Of a stretch of DNA of 64,000 nucleotides, positions 34,455 through 44,449 are shown piece by piece. The first letter of the stretch is position 1. Each line of letters opens with the position of its first letter. The notes under the pieces were generated by a model, which saw only the letters and a list, made by a program, of their open reading frames with translations, was not told the origin of the DNA and ran no database searches. Source of the DNA: Alphaproteobacteria bacterium (GTDB taxonomy: Bacteria > Pseudomonadota > Alphaproteobacteria > UBA9655); assembly GCA_017992885.1 (NCBI GenBank), contig JAGONT010000002.1, positions 33,415 to 97,414 on the forward strand. The letters are read 5' to 3'. Made by a program: the position numbers and the translations under genes.

Positions 34455-36098
34455 TTAAACACGATAAATTTGTACGTGCGTTAGTGTTTTTTTCCCGTAA
34501 TAACTTGCCAAAATTCGTCTTGTGGCAATGCGGCAGGCTTCTGATACTATTTCATCTTCTTGTCTGTCTTCTAGGGGCAGTGACAAAAAAGCTTCTTCAA
34601 CTGCGGCAATACAATGGGAGGTGAGTGCTTCAAGATGATCTTTTTCTGCTATTCCAACCAAAAGAACGGTGGGAGGGCATTTGAAGGAATCCTTTTTCAA
34701 CAAGATTGTGACAAGAGCATGTCCTGTGCTCATCAAACGATGGCGGTCGTGCATGACAATTCCTCTATAAGGAACGAGTCTTTTTCCATCAAGGGCAAGT
34801 CGTCCAGAAGGGACTTGATCAATCAGTTTTGCTCCCTGTTCTGTAAGGACGATAAGATCCCCGTTGCGGGGCGCAATAACATGGGGAACTTTATTTTCTA
34901 AAGCCAGTTTAGTTTGTTCCAAAATATGGTGGTCTTCTCCGTGGACAGGCACAACAATCTTAGGGCGAATCCAAGAATACATATCGATCAATTCATCTCG
35001 ACAGGGATGTCCAGACACATGAATGTCTTCCTCATCTGCCGTAATAACCTGAACTCCTTTGCGGACCAGTAAATTTTGCAAAGCAGAGATAGCTTTTTCA
35101 TTGCCTGGGATTTGCCGAGAAGAGAAAATAACAACATCTCCTTTTTCAAGAGCAATGTGTCTGTCTTCTCCCTTTGCAATTCTTAAGAGGGCTGCGCGTT
35201 GTTCCCCTTGACTGCCTGTACAAATTAAAAGGGTTTCATGGCGATTCAGAAAGCCGGCATCATGGTGGCTAAGAAAAGGAGGATAGTGTTTAAAATAGTT
35301 AAATTTGCGCGCAACTTCATCGATTCGATGAAGGGACCGACCCACAAGCCCAACGAAGCGTCCATTGGCGAGGCCTGCTTCAGCACAACTTGCCACACGA
35401 GCAACGTTTGAGGCAAAGCATGCCACAAGGACACGCTTACCTGGAAAATCTCCGACAAGCTTAATGAGGTTTTGCCGGATTGGTTTTTCAGAACCCGAAT
35501 GACCGGGTACAAAGACATTGGTTGAATCACACACAAGGGCGAGGACGCCTTCATCTCCAAGCTTTTTTAAGGCACTCACATCTGTAGGCTCTCCAATCAA
35601 AGGATCCGGGTCAATCTTCCAATCTCCCGTATGTACAATAGTTCCCGCCGCTGTGCGGATGGCTAAAACATTAGGTTCTGGGATGGAATGGGTAATGCTA
35701 ATAAAATCAACGGTAAAAGGTCCGATATCCGTCCCTCCTGATAGGGGGATTTCGTGCAGAGGGGCAGAAATGCGGGCTTCTTGAAGTTTGTGGCGTACAA
35801 GGGCGGCGGTAAAAGGGGTTGCAAAAAGAGGACATTGTAAGCGCGGCCAAAGATGGGGCACAGCCCCAATATGATCTTCATGGGCATGGGTCAGAACGAT
35901 GCCTACCAGATTTTGGGCGTGTTCTTCGATAAACTGCGTATCAGGCATCAGAACTTCAATACCAGGCGTTTGATCAAAAGTTACCCCTAAATCTACCATG
36001 AGCCATTTTCCACGGTAATGGTAGAGATTGAGATTCATCCCAATTTCTCCCGAGCCCCCTAAAGGTAAAAAATACAATTTATTTGGATCTAATTTCAT
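34455..36098 (-). CDS. rnj: Ribonuclease J
   Basis: 547 residues. Metal-binding HAHEDHIGAVPHLW near 73-86, HTGDWKID, beta-CASP motifs VLVACFASNVARV and SGHPCRDELIDMYSWI, and the terminal RNase J domain with PVHGEDHHILEQ. It is a 5'-3' exo- and endoribonuclease for mRNA decay and rRNA maturation. Normal length. Upstream of mce and DUF1467, the conserved alphaproteobacterial order. The ribosome site is weak. Confidence 0.95.
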   Translation of the reverse strand: MKLDPNKLYFLPLGGSGEIGMNLNLYHYRGKWLMVDLGVTFDQTPGIEVLMPDTQFIEEHAQNLVGIVLTHAHEDHIGAVPHLWPRLQCPLFATPFTAALVRHKLQEARISAPLHEIPLSGGTDIGPFTVDFISITHSIPEPNVLAIRTAAGTIVHTGDWKIDPDPLIGEPTDVSALKKLGDEGVLALVCDSTNVFVPGHSGSEKPIRQNLIKLVGDFPGKRVLVACFASNVARVASCAEAGLANGRFVGLVGRSLHRIDEVARKFNYFKHYPPFLSHHDAGFLNRHETLLICTGSQGEQRAALLRIAKGEDRHIALEKGDVVIFSSRQIPGNEKAISALQNLLVRKGVQVITADEEDIHVSGHPCRDELIDMYSWIRPKIVVPVHGEDHHILEQTKLALENKVPHVIAPRNGDLIVLTEQGAKLIDQVPSGRLALDGKRLVPYRGIVMHDRHRLMSTGHALVTILLKKDSFKCPPTVLLVGIAEKDHLEALTSHCIAAVEEAFLSLPLEDRQEDEIVSEACRIATRRILASYYGKKTLTHVQIYRV

Positions 36099-36251
36099 TT
36101 TTAAACTAACATTTTGTTTGTGGGCCTCCCTCTCTTATCCCATTATGTCAGAAAGAGGAAGTATCACCAAGGAATTTGATGAAAAGGCCACTTAAATAGC
36201 ACCCTTGCGTGGCGATATTTGATAGTAAGGTTAAGAAAAAACCTATTTCTC

Positions 36252-36722
36252 TTAATAGAGAGGAAACGCATCTAGCTTTTCTACCCGTCGTTGATGACGG
36301 CCTCCAGCAAAAGGAGTCGTAAGAAATGCGTTAAGACACAAAGCGGCTTCATCACTACTCATGAAGCGTTCACCGAGGACGAGGATATTAGCGTTATTAT
36401 GCTCACGGGCTACTTTTGCCATTTGACTATTCAGACAAAGAGCAGCTCGAACCCCTTTAAATCGATTGGCTCCTATACTCATCCCGACGCCACTGCCACA
36501 AATGAGAACACCAACGTTCCCTGTGAGTACTGATTTGACGACACATTCTATATAGTCAGGGTAGTCGACAGAATCAGGTGACTGAGTTCCACAATCGATA
36601 GTGGTGTAGCCCTCGGTTTCAGCAAATTTTTTTAAAAATTCTTTGTAGATAAACCCCCCATGATCACATCCAAAAACAAGGGTTCTTTTGGTATTTTCTC
36701 GAGAGAAGGGAGCATTATTCAT
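36252..36722 (-). CDS. rpiB: Ribose-5-phosphate isomerase B
   Basis: 156 residues. GCDHGGFIYKEFLK at the start, the catalytic Cys in LICGSGVGMSIGANRFKGVRAALC, then HNNANILVLGERF, all standard for RpiB/LacA. It interconverts ribose-5-phosphate and ribulose-5-phosphate. The gene begins 19 bases after the OmpA/MotB-like gene, so it is part of the same transcript. The closing stop is 153 bases before RNase J. Confidence 0.95.
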   Translation of the reverse strand: MNNAPFSRENTKRTLVFGCDHGGFIYKEFLKKFAETEGYTTIDCGTQSPDSVDYPDYIECVVKSVLTGNVGVLICGSGVGMSIGANRFKGVRAALCLNSQMAKVAREHNNANILVLGERFMSSDEAALCLNAFLTTPFAGGRHQRRVEKLDAFPLY

Positions 36723-36741
36723 AATTATTCTCGTTATATCC

Positions 36742-37707
36742 CTATCTTTGATCCAGCTTTAACTCGATACGTCGATTGCGTTCGTCAGCTCCACTTTCAA
36801 TGGGATGGAATTCACCAAATCCAGCTGCCGCAAGATGGTTAGCCGGAATTCCTTCATTGGTTAAGAATTTAATAACGGAAATGGCTCGTGCGGCAGAAAG
36901 TTCCCAGTTTGAGTCAAATTTATCTGTATGAATGGGTTTATTATCCGTATGACCATCCACACGTAAAACCCATTTAAGGTCAGCTGGCATTTTGCTAGAA
37001 ATCTCTTTTAGAGTGTTTGCAAGTTGTTTTAGCTTTTCCTCTCCTTTTTCACCTAAAGTTGCTGAAGCAGAAGGAAAAAGAACCTCTGATTGGAAAACAA
37101 AGCGGTCCCCCACAATTCTAACATCGGAACGGTTTGCGAGAAGATCTTTTAATTTTCCGAAAAATTCAGAACGATACTTTTCGAGCTCTTCTACTTTTGT
37201 GGCGAGAGCAGCGGAAAGTTTCTTATCCAGGTCTTCAATCGCCAATTTTTGTTGTGAGGCCGTCGTTTCTGAGGCCTCAAGGGCCGTATTCAAAATGTTG
37301 AGTTTTTCATTTAAGGCTTCAATTTGCTGCTGGAGGGCAGCGAGAAGTGTTTCTGCGTCTGTCGCCCGTTGCGTAGTGGTTGCTATTTCATTCGAAAAAT
37401 CAACTTCCATCTGGTTTTTCAAAGTTTGAAGTTGGGCAAGTTGTTCGGATGTTGAATTAAATGAAGTTGTTAAATCAGCGTTCTTGTCTTGTTCAACTTG
37501 GAGTAATTTTGCAATTTCATGGAGTTTAGCTTGGAGTGAGTCAATACCTCGTTGGCTCCCCTGGAGAGCATCGGATAGGTAAATCTGTGAAACAACAAAA
37601 ATCATCAGAGCAAATATCATAACGATTAAAAGAGTGGCTAAAGCATCAACAAATCCAGGCCATACATCTAAGGTAACCCCTTTTTGACGACGTACATGTG
37701 CAACCAT
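36742..37707 (-). CDS. OmpA/MotB-like peptidoglycan-binding membrane protein
   Basis: 321 residues. One N-terminal membrane helix at about 20-43 preceded by LDVWPGFVDALATLL, the MotB-type pattern whose Asp is the proton-site candidate. Coiled coil at about 50-180. OmpA_C at 195-321 (VLRVDGHTDNKPI, WELSAARAISVIKFL, GFGEFHPIESGADERNRRIEL). In alphaproteobacteria such proteins usually pair with a MotA/ExbB-like channel; none is adjacent here. No flagellar gene is visible, so it is more likely an envelope-energising protein. AAGGAGG precedes ATG. Confidence 0.85.
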   Translation of the reverse strand: MVAHVRRQKGVTLDVWPGFVDALATLLIVMIFALMIFVVSQIYLSDALQGSQRGIDSLQAKLHEIAKLLQVEQDKNADLTTSFNSTSEQLAQLQTLKNQMEVDFSNEIATTTQRATDAETLLAALQQQIEALNEKLNILNTALEASETTASQQKLAIEDLDKKLSAALATKVEELEKYRSEFFGKLKDLLANRSDVRIVGDRFVFQSEVLFPSASATLGEKGEEKLKQLANTLKEISSKMPADLKWVLRVDGHTDNKPIHTDKFDSNWELSAARAISVIKFLTNEGIPANHLAAAGFGEFHPIESGADERNRRIELKLDQR

Positions 37708-37734
37708 CTTATCCTCCTTAAAAACCTCAAGATA

Positions 37735-39168
37735 TTAAGCTTCTCCTTGCGCTTTTGTAAAGGCTGGACTGTGATTAAATTCACAAAGCTTTTCAATGTG
37801 CATCCAACGATGTTCTCGCCCGATAGCTTCCACTAAATCTAAGATATTCTTGTCCATAGGCAGCGCATTGTCATTTCTCAATAAAAATCTAGCACGCCAA
37901 TGATCGACTGTATCAACGTTTATATTCGAAATTGCAGGATAAACTTGAATAGCGCGGTTAGAAATCATCTTAAGGAAGAAAGGGGAGGGCAGGGAGATTT
38001 TTTCAAGGCTTGCCCCTAACATTTCTGAAGAAAGATTGCTTTCAATATAAATATCAACACCAACATCTTTTCTAAGAACATTTTTGGGGGCCTCTTTTAT
38101 TTTTGGTATATGCAAGGGCTTGAAGGGACGAGATTGCCAAAAATTTGTTTCCTTCCCTAGGTTTTGGATTACAGCCTCTGTAAAGCTTGTTGTTGTCACT
38201 GTAGAGGATTTATCTAGATCTTTGGGATAAAGTTTTTGAATGCCTAGGGTGTAAAGAAGGGATTGTTCAATGGCATGAGCTGCCGCAAATTCTTTAATGT
38301 GACGCAACATTAAAACAGCTGATAATAAAATTGCTGTCGGATTGACAATATTTTTGCCTGCAATATCTGGGGCAGAGCCATGAACAGCTTCAAAAATTGA
38401 GACCTCATCTCCAATATTGGCCGCGGGAGCAACCCCTAATCCACCCACAAGGCCTGATCCTAAGTCACTCAGTATGTCACCTTGTAAATTTGTCGTTACA
38501 ATAACATCAAAAGCTTCAGGGCGAATTACCATCTGATGAGCACAGTTATCAACGATAATATGGTGTGCTTCAATATCTGGATAATCTTTTGCCACATCTT
38601 CAAAAACACTTTTAAATAAGCCTTCAGTTAGCTTAAGAATATTAGCTTTTGTTGCACAATGAACCTTATGACGTCCTTCGGAACGAGCAAATTCAAACGC
38701 AAAACGAATGATTTTTTCCGATCCTTTTCGAGTTATCAACTTAAGCCCTTCGGCAACATTTGGCGTTTGCAAGTATTCAATCCCTGCATAAAGATCTTCG
38801 ACGTTTTCTCGAATAACAACGAAATCAATATGTCTATCACTGAAAGGAGTTTGAATCCCAGGAATGCAGCGGATGGGACGGGTGTTAGCATAAGTTTCAA
38901 AAAGGGTACGAAGAGTTACGTTTGCGCTTTTTCCTCCATAACCTACGGGTGTTTCTAAAGGTCCTTTAAGAGCAATTTGAGTCCGTTTTAAGGAATCAAT
39001 CGTTTCCAGTGGAACACCAGTTGCAAGGCCTTTGTTGAAAGTCTTCGCGCCAGCTTCGCAAATCTCCCATTGAATTTTAATATTTGTGGCCTCCACAACC
39101 TGACGGGCAGCAGAGATAATCTCGGGTCCAATGCCATCTCCTTCAATAAGGGTTATCGTTTTTGTCAT
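37735..39168 (-). CDS. icd: Isocitrate dehydrogenase, NADP type
   Basis: 477 residues from ATG 39168, preceded by AAGGAGG five bases away; nine further codons upstream are open but unsupported. Motifs: TLIEGDGIGPEI, substrate loop SANVTLR, NVEDLYAGIE, DNCAHQMV, NLQGDILSD and the family signature GSAPDIAGKNIVNPTA. The long C-terminal extension (from about 340) matches the Thermus-type subfamily. Oxidises isocitrate to 2-oxoglutarate in the TCA cycle. First gene of the operon reading to DUF1467. Confidence 0.93.
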   Translation of the reverse strand: MTKTITLIEGDGIGPEIISAARQVVEATNIKIQWEICEAGAKTFNKGLATGVPLETIDSLKRTQIALKGPLETPVGYGGKSANVTLRTLFETYANTRPIRCIPGIQTPFSDRHIDFVVIRENVEDLYAGIEYLQTPNVAEGLKLITRKGSEKIIRFAFEFARSEGRHKVHCATKANILKLTEGLFKSVFEDVAKDYPDIEAHHIIVDNCAHQMVIRPEAFDVIVTTNLQGDILSDLGSGLVGGLGVAPAANIGDEVSIFEAVHGSAPDIAGKNIVNPTAILLSAVLMLRHIKEFAAAHAIEQSLLYTLGIQKLYPKDLDKSSTVTTTSFTEAVIQNLGKETNFWQSRPFKPLHIPKIKEAPKNVLRKDVGVDIYIESNLSSEMLGASLEKISLPSPFFLKMISNRAIQVYPAISNINVDTVDHWRARFLLRNDNALPMDKNILDLVEAIGREHRWMHIEKLCEFNHSPAFTKAQGEA

Positions 39169-39319
39169 GAAAGCCTCCTTCAATTCACTATGCATTTCTT
39201 ATAAAAGAGTATAAAAGATAAGATAAAAATATACCAACTTTTCATAATACCTCTTTATGTCTGGGAAAAGATGGTCTATCTTTAAGAAAGAGTATGCACT
39301 GTAATTTAAGAGGTTATCG

Positions 39320-41737
39320 TTGAATAAAGAAAAAACGGAGGAACAATTCAAGTATCCTGTTTTATCCTTACGCGATGTGGTCGTTTTTCCCCACATGGTT
39401 ATTCCTTTATTTGTGGGACGTGAAAAATCAATCCAAGCTTTAGATGTCGTCATGAAAGACAATCAAGAGGTTGTCCTTATAAGTCAAAAGGATCCTTCCC
39501 TTGATAATCCAACGGAAAAGGATCTTTATCGGGTAGGTACGCTTGCAAAAGCTTTGCAACTTTTAAGGCTTCCTGATGGGACAGTAAAAGTTCTCTTAGA
39601 AGGAGAAAAGCGCGTTAAGATTGTTGAGCTTTTAAGCAAACAACCTTTTTTTGAAGCTATTATTGCACCTTTTACAGAAGAATTAGGACCTTCACAAGAA
39701 ACTCAAGCGTTAATTCGCACACTTATTTCTCAATTTGATCAATATGTTAAACTGCAAAGAAAAATTCCAACGGATCTTATCTCTTCTATAGGTCAAATTT
39801 CAGATCCGTCAAAACTTGCAGATATCGTGACGGCTCACCTTGGATTTAAGCTTGAGGAAAAGCAAGCGCTTCTCGAGACGAAAAGCATTCCAGTGCGCCT
39901 TGAAAAAATTATCAGTTTTATGGAAGGCGAAATTGGAGTGATGCAAGCGGAAAAGCGAATCCGCAGCAGAGTTAAGCGCCAAATGGAAAAGACCCAAAGG
40001 GAATATTATTTGAATGAGCAATTAAAAGCCATTCAAAAGGAACTTGGAGAAGGAGAAGACGGAAAGGATGAACTTTCAGAACTTGAAGAGAAAATAAAAA
40101 AGACAAAACTTTCTAAAGAAGGTCGTGAAAGAGCTCAAACTGAATTTAAAAAACTTCGGCAAATGAGTCCTATGTCCGCTGAAGCTACGGTTGTGCGTAA
40201 TTATTTAGAGTGGATTTTGGATGTTCCTTGGGAAGTTCAAACGCGGATTAAAAAGGATTTAAAAAAAGCTGAGAAATTTCTAGATGAAGATCATTATGGA
40301 CTAGAAAAAGTAAAAGAGCGGATTATTGAATATCTAGCTGTACAAAATCGAGTTGGAAAAATTCATGGCCCTATTTTGTGTCTTGTGGGTCCACCCGGTG
40401 TTGGCAAAACCTCTCTTGGTAAGTCGATTGCCCGCGCAACGGGTCGAAATTTTGTGCGCATGTCTCTTGGAGGTGTCAGAGATGAGGCCGAAATTCGGGG
40501 ACACCGTCGTACGTATATTGGTTCAATGCCTGGTAAAATTATTCAAGGTATGAAAAAAGCGAAAACGATTAATCCATTGTTTTTATTGGATGAAGTAGAT
40601 AAGTTAGGGTCAGATTGGCGAGGTGATCCCACATCAGCTCTTTTAGAGGTTTTGGATCCTGAACAAAACAATACCTTTAATGACCATTATCTAGAGATCG
40701 ACTACGATCTTTCTAACGTTCTTTTTATCACAACGGCCAATACCCTCAATATGCCTCAACCTTTGTTGGATCGTATGGAAACAATTCGAATTTCAGGGTA
40801 TACAGAAGATGAAAAAGTACAGATTGCTCGGCGGCATTTATTGACCAAACAAATGTCATCTCATGGCTTGCGGAAGAGTGAATTTTCAATAACAGAATCT
40901 GCTATTCTAGCGCTCATTCATACGTATACGCTGGAAGCTGGGGTTCGAAACTTGGAAAGAGAAATTGCCAATCTTTGTCGAAAGGCAGTACGCTATTTAG
41001 CTTCTCCCAAACATAAATCTTTAAAAATTACAACGAAAAATCTTAGTAAATTTGCGGGGATTCCTCGCTTTCATCATGGAATGGCAGATGTTGAAGATAC
41101 AGTGGGGGTCACAACAGGTCTAGCGTGGACGGAAGTAGGGGGAGAACTATTATCTATTGAAGCTGTTATGTTACCTGGAAAGGGAAAAATGCAGATTACG
41201 GGTAAACTAGGAGAAGTGATGCAAGAGTCAGTCCAAGCGGCTGCAAGTTATGTAAAATCAAAAGCTCCTCAGTTTGGCATAGAACCACCCCTTTTTGAAA
41301 AGCGAGATATTCACATCCATGTGCCGGAAGGAGCGACCCCTAAGGATGGTCCTTCAGCTGGTGTTGCGATGGCGACCTCTATCGTTTCTGTCTTAACAGG
41401 TATTCCTGTTCGTAAAGATGTCGCGATGACAGGTGAAATTACCTTAAGAGGCCGCATTCTTCCCATTGGAGGGCTTAAGGAAAAACTATTGGCCGCTCTT
41501 AGGGGAGGAATTAAGGTTGTGGTCATTCCTAAAGATAACGAGAAAGACCTGGCTGAAATTCCGGCAAATGTTAAAAAAGGTCTGAAAATCATCCCCGTTA
41601 CTCGGATTGAGGAAGTACTTAATATCGCCTTAAAAGAAACTTTGCATCCTATAACATGGACGGATGAAATGATGCCTATAGTTGTGCATAAGCCATTGGG
41701 TGAAGACTTGAAAAATGACGAAATCACCACACATTAA
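39320..41737 (+). CDS. lon: ATP-dependent protease Lon
   Basis: 805 residues, normal length. N-terminal substrate domain from LSLRDVVVFPHMVIPLFVGR, Walker A GPPGVGKT (357-364), Walker B LFLLDEVDK, and the Ser-Lys dyad S679 in KDGPSAGV and K722 in GLKEKLLAA, the same numbers as in E. coli Lon. Cytosolic quality-control protease. The start is TTG at 39320 with AAGAGG six bases ahead; no ATG fits. Divergent from icd. HU follows, as in many alphaproteobacteria and enterics. Confidence 0.97.
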   Translation: MNKEKTEEQFKYPVLSLRDVVVFPHMVIPLFVGREKSIQALDVVMKDNQEVVLISQKDPSLDNPTEKDLYRVGTLAKALQLLRLPDGTVKVLLEGEKRVKIVELLSKQPFFEAIIAPFTEELGPSQETQALIRTLISQFDQYVKLQRKIPTDLISSIGQISDPSKLADIVTAHLGFKLEEKQALLETKSIPVRLEKIISFMEGEIGVMQAEKRIRSRVKRQMEKTQREYYLNEQLKAIQKELGEGEDGKDELSELEEKIKKTKLSKEGRERAQTEFKKLRQMSPMSAEATVVRNYLEWILDVPWEVQTRIKKDLKKAEKFLDEDHYGLEKVKERIIEYLAVQNRVGKIHGPILCLVGPPGVGKTSLGKSIARATGRNFVRMSLGGVRDEAEIRGHRRTYIGSMPGKIIQGMKKAKTINPLFLLDEVDKLGSDWRGDPTSALLEVLDPEQNNTFNDHYLEIDYDLSNVLFITTANTLNMPQPLLDRMETIRISGYTEDEKVQIARRHLLTKQMSSHGLRKSEFSITESAILALIHTYTLEAGVRNLEREIANLCRKAVRYLASPKHKSLKITTKNLSKFAGIPRFHHGMADVEDTVGVTTGLAWTEVGGELLSIEAVMLPGKGKMQITGKLGEVMQESVQAAASYVKSKAPQFGIEPPLFEKRDIHIHVPEGATPKDGPSAGVAMATSIVSVLTGIPVRKDVAMTGEITLRGRILPIGGLKEKLLAALRGGIKVVVIPKDNEKDLAEIPANVKKGLKIIPVTRIEEVLNIALKETLHPITWTDEMMPIVVHKPLGEDLKNDEITTH

Positions 41738-41894
41738 GGCTAACATATTGAGTTCTTGTAAAATTAATTTTGCTGACTTATTTTTCTAAGGCATTGACGG
41801 ATTTTAAGGATTCAGGTAGGATTTGACAAATCGTCTTGAGAAATCAGGACAATATTTTAAGTATCGTTCTCAATAACAAAGGGGGAATATTCCT

Positions 41895-42167
41895 GTGAAC
41901 AAAAACGATTTAGTAGCATCAGTTGCTGAAATTTCAGGTCTTACAAAAGCTGATGCTTTGAGAGCTGTTGATGGAGTGATCCAGTCAATCACAAAAAGCT
42001 TAAAAGAAAGCCAAGAAGTAAGACTTGTTGGCTTTGGAACTTTTACAGTTACCCATCGTCCAGCTGGCGAGGGGCGTAATCCACGCACAGGTGAAAAAAT
42101 TCAAATTCGTGCCTCAAAGCTGCCAAAGTTTCGTGCGGGCAAAGGATTAAAAGAAGCGATTGCTTAG
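41895..42167 (+). CDS. hup: DNA-binding protein HU
   Basis: 90 residues. Classic HU: MNKNDLVASVAEISGLTKAD, VRLVGFGTFTV and the arm motif RPAGEGRNPRTGEKIQI, ending KLPKFRAGKGLKEAI. It bends and compacts DNA. GTG start at 41895 after GGGGGAA. A TTGACA at 41823-41828 with a GACAAT 19 bases on may be its own promoter. A strong terminator follows. Confidence 0.97.
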   Translation: MNKNDLVASVAEISGLTKADALRAVDGVIQSITKSLKESQEVRLVGFGTFTVTHRPAGEGRNPRTGEKIQIRASKLPKFRAGKGLKEAIA

Positions 42168-42199
42168 CAATCTATTCTGAAAAAGATAAGTTTTATAAA

Positions 42200-42232
42200 A
42201 GAGATGTGACGTTCTGTCACATCTCTTTTTTT
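42200..42232 (+). terminator. Rho-independent terminator of hup
   Basis: A perfect 11-base-pair stem, AGAGATGTGAC with GTCACATCTCT, loop of 5, followed by a run of T residues, 33 bases after the HU stop. Confidence 0.95.
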
Positions 42233-42239
42233 CAACTTA

Positions 42240-43050
42240 AAGTGGGGTTGAAGTCATCTCTCTTCATTAAATTTACGGTATCTTAGGTCATAATCTGAGT
42301 ATTGGATAAGAAGCGTGCCAAAGATCCATTGATGAGTCGTATATAAGTCCTTCCCATGTATATTTAAGTCTGCACTTAGCTGATGTTTGTTGTATGGATT
42401 ATTGGGATAAGAAAAGCTATTGTCACAGCTACGCAGCGCCAAAGCTTATCTAACCTAAGAAAGACACGCGAAGCGGTAGTCGTATTATCAATAAACTATT
42501 CACCTTTTACAAGATGTAACCACGTTGCTTCCATGAATGGAAATAACGATATTTTTTAAATATAAAAAGACATTATTGATCCCAAACTCAAGGGTCATAG
42601 CGAAAAATTAATCCATATGTTATTCTTGGCTAATATTGAACAATCTTAATATAACAGTCGATTGATAATAATTGGCCCATAAGTCTTTTAGAGAGCTTAC
42701 CTGTACTCAAGCGTCTTAGTGGAATATAAAAGAAAGAGAATACTTTATACTTATCAGATGTGAATATATCTTATTTTGTGCTTCTCTGCCAGCATCTTTT
42801 TGACTTGCGGGAATTTGATGAAACTATCTGCAACAAAACAAACATTTTACGCATTCCCGCATGACAAGAGAATGACACGCGTCAGGATGAAACATGATAT
42901 TTTCAAGTTTAATGTGTATATCCAGAATATTGAGTGCAATATACTGTGACAATCCTATTCCAATTCTTTAATAAATATTGTTGACAAATGAATTTTTTTT
43001 ATATATTAAAAATTAATTGTTTTCAATCAAATGAATTAAGGATATTAAGC
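42240..43050. other. Long intergenic region without a convincing gene
   Basis: About 810 bases. The only open frame, 42254-42442 on the minus strand (62 codons, TTG start), has no recognisable family and no good ribosome site. Probably decayed coding sequence. The last 100 bases should hold the promoter of the repeat protein; AAGGA lies eight bases before its ATG. Confidence 0.45.
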
Positions 43051-43878
43051 ATGTTAATTTTAGATAAAAAAGTACTTTTAGTTGCTATTTCTTCTGCATT
43101 TTTTTCATTTCCTTCCTCTGCAATGAATCCTGAAGATGAATTTAATCTTCATCTTAAGCATATATTATCGACAAGATCCAATGCGGTTTCACAGGATTCT
43201 ATTGATAGCTTTGGTAGATATCCTGGTCATGAGAATTATGGAGCTCCTTTTTCAGATGCTGGCATGGAAGAGGAAAACTGGCATTTAGCACACCGGAATG
43301 AAGTGGACTACTTTTACGGTGCTACAGGCGGTCAGCATATTGTAAGCCTTCCAATGGAGGAAAGAACAAGATTTGTAGGGTTATCGGAAGCTGAAAAGCA
43401 AGAATACTGTGCAAGGATTAAATTAGAATTTTGCTTTAGCGACATTCATGCCTCTCTTCCACACAGTCTACCACCACTGAATATACCATCATCTTCTTCA
43501 TCATCTTCTTCTCAGGAGGAGGAGCCCGATAGCTTTGGTAGATATCCTGGTCATGAGAATTATGGAGCTCCTTTTTCAGATGCTGGCATGGAAGAGGAGG
43601 CAAGGGCTTTAGCACACCTTCATGAAGTCCATTCCTTCCGCAATGTGTATGCCTCTCTTCCAGTAGATCAACTGCCGCCTCCCGGTGGAGTTCGTGGGTT
43701 AACAACACTTAATGTACCTTCGTCTTCTGTAGCTTCTCAGGGGGAGCCCGATGGTTTTGGGAGACATCCTGGTCATGAGAATTACGGCGCTCCTTTTTCA
43801 GATGCAGCCATGGAAGATGAGGAGAGAGCTTTATCACACCACCATGAAGTGCATTCTTTGCGCGACGTTCAGCAATAA
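43051..43878 (+). CDS. Exported protein with three copies of a novel FGRxPGHENYGAPFSDA motif
   Basis: 275 residues from ATG 43051 (AAGGA upstream); the frame extends further but the signal peptide fits this start (MLILDKKVLLVAISSAFFSF, cut at SSAM). The mature part carries three repeats of about 40 residues: D-S/G-FGR-Y/H-PGHENYGAPFSDA, then a charged M-E-E/D stretch and an H-x-x-EV-H/D histidine-rich tail. They start near residues 52, 160 and 234. A poly-Ser run (146-153) and Ser/Pro linkers separate them. I know no such family. Histidine and acidic residues in each repeat could bind metal. Repeated exported motifs often serve host binding; that is inference only. Confidence 0.75.
   Translation: MLILDKKVLLVAISSAFFSFPSSAMNPEDEFNLHLKHILSTRSNAVSQDSIDSFGRYPGHENYGAPFSDAGMEEENWHLAHRNEVDYFYGATGGQHIVSLPMEERTRFVGLSEAEKQEYCARIKLEFCFSDIHASLPHSLPPLNIPSSSSSSSSQEEEPDSFGRYPGHENYGAPFSDAGMEEEARALAHLHEVHSFRNVYASLPVDQLPPPGGVRGLTTLNVPSSSVASQGEPDGFGRHPGHENYGAPFSDAAMEDEERALSHHHEVHSLRDVQQ
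43204..43821 (+). repeat. Three 72-base repeats inside the exported protein gene
   Basis: Copies at 43204-43275, 43528-43599 and 43750-43821. The first two are almost identical in DNA over about 70 bases; the third differs at several mostly silent sites. They encode the FGRxPGHENYGAPFSDA motif, so recent duplication or gene conversion is likely. Confidence 0.85.
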
Positions 43879-44449
43879 CGCTTCTCGAAGTTAAATAAAA
43901 TGAAGGTTCGTGAGCGAGGTACTAAACCTCGCTCTTACGATCTATCCAGTGAAAATCCGGCAAATTTTCTTATGGCAAGCGACGAAATCAGAAATAATGT
44001 AAGCCACGAAGAGAGGGGTAAATTCTTCTCTTCGTAGTTTATTCTGGAGAGCGTATCGTGTATTGGTGAACCTTCTATCGGACTTTTCTGATCATTAAAG
44101 AAATAAAAATGTATTCAAATTTATTTGGCCATTTCATTCTGATTTCTTGATTATTTGATGAATTTATGAAATTATGTAAATGAATGAGGAGAAGCCTTAC
44201 TTCAGAGTGGCCCTGAAGAGTGAGGGAAGTCTTCTTAAATTACCTTGCCGTCTTTTAAAGTCATGTTATATGCAAAAACACTTTAGTAAGTTCAGATTAT
44301 TTTAATGTTATGCTTAATTCATCTTTTTTTATAAAGGTGGATTTGCAAATTATTAAGTTATTTGTCAGAGCTGCTTTTTTATAATTCAGCCTTGGCGAAA
44401 GGGGGCTTTCTTATGCTATAAAGAATCATAATTTTGATAACAGGTTTTC
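43879..44449. other. Intergenic region with two hairpins before pheS
   Basis: A stem GAGCGAGG/CCTCGCTC at 43912-43934 lies 34 bases after the repeat-protein stop and probably ends its transcript, though no T-run follows. A second stem, ACGAAGAGA/TCTCTTCGT, is at 44006-44035. Between them, 43984-43999 is a 16-base stretch found again at 56384-56399. No gene is evident; the pheS promoter should be near the right end. I see no leader-peptide attenuator. Confidence 0.5.

Noticed and set aside
36742-37707. Flagellar MotB
   Set aside because: No MotA or flagellar genes adjacent; the general OmpA/MotB-like envelope call is safer.
42254-42442. 62-codon minus-strand frame after hup
   Set aside because: TTG start, no ribosome site and no recognisable family.
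43879-44449. Phe attenuator or T-box ahead of pheS
   Set aside because: No leader peptide with Phe codons and no T-box motif seen; hairpins sit too far upstream.
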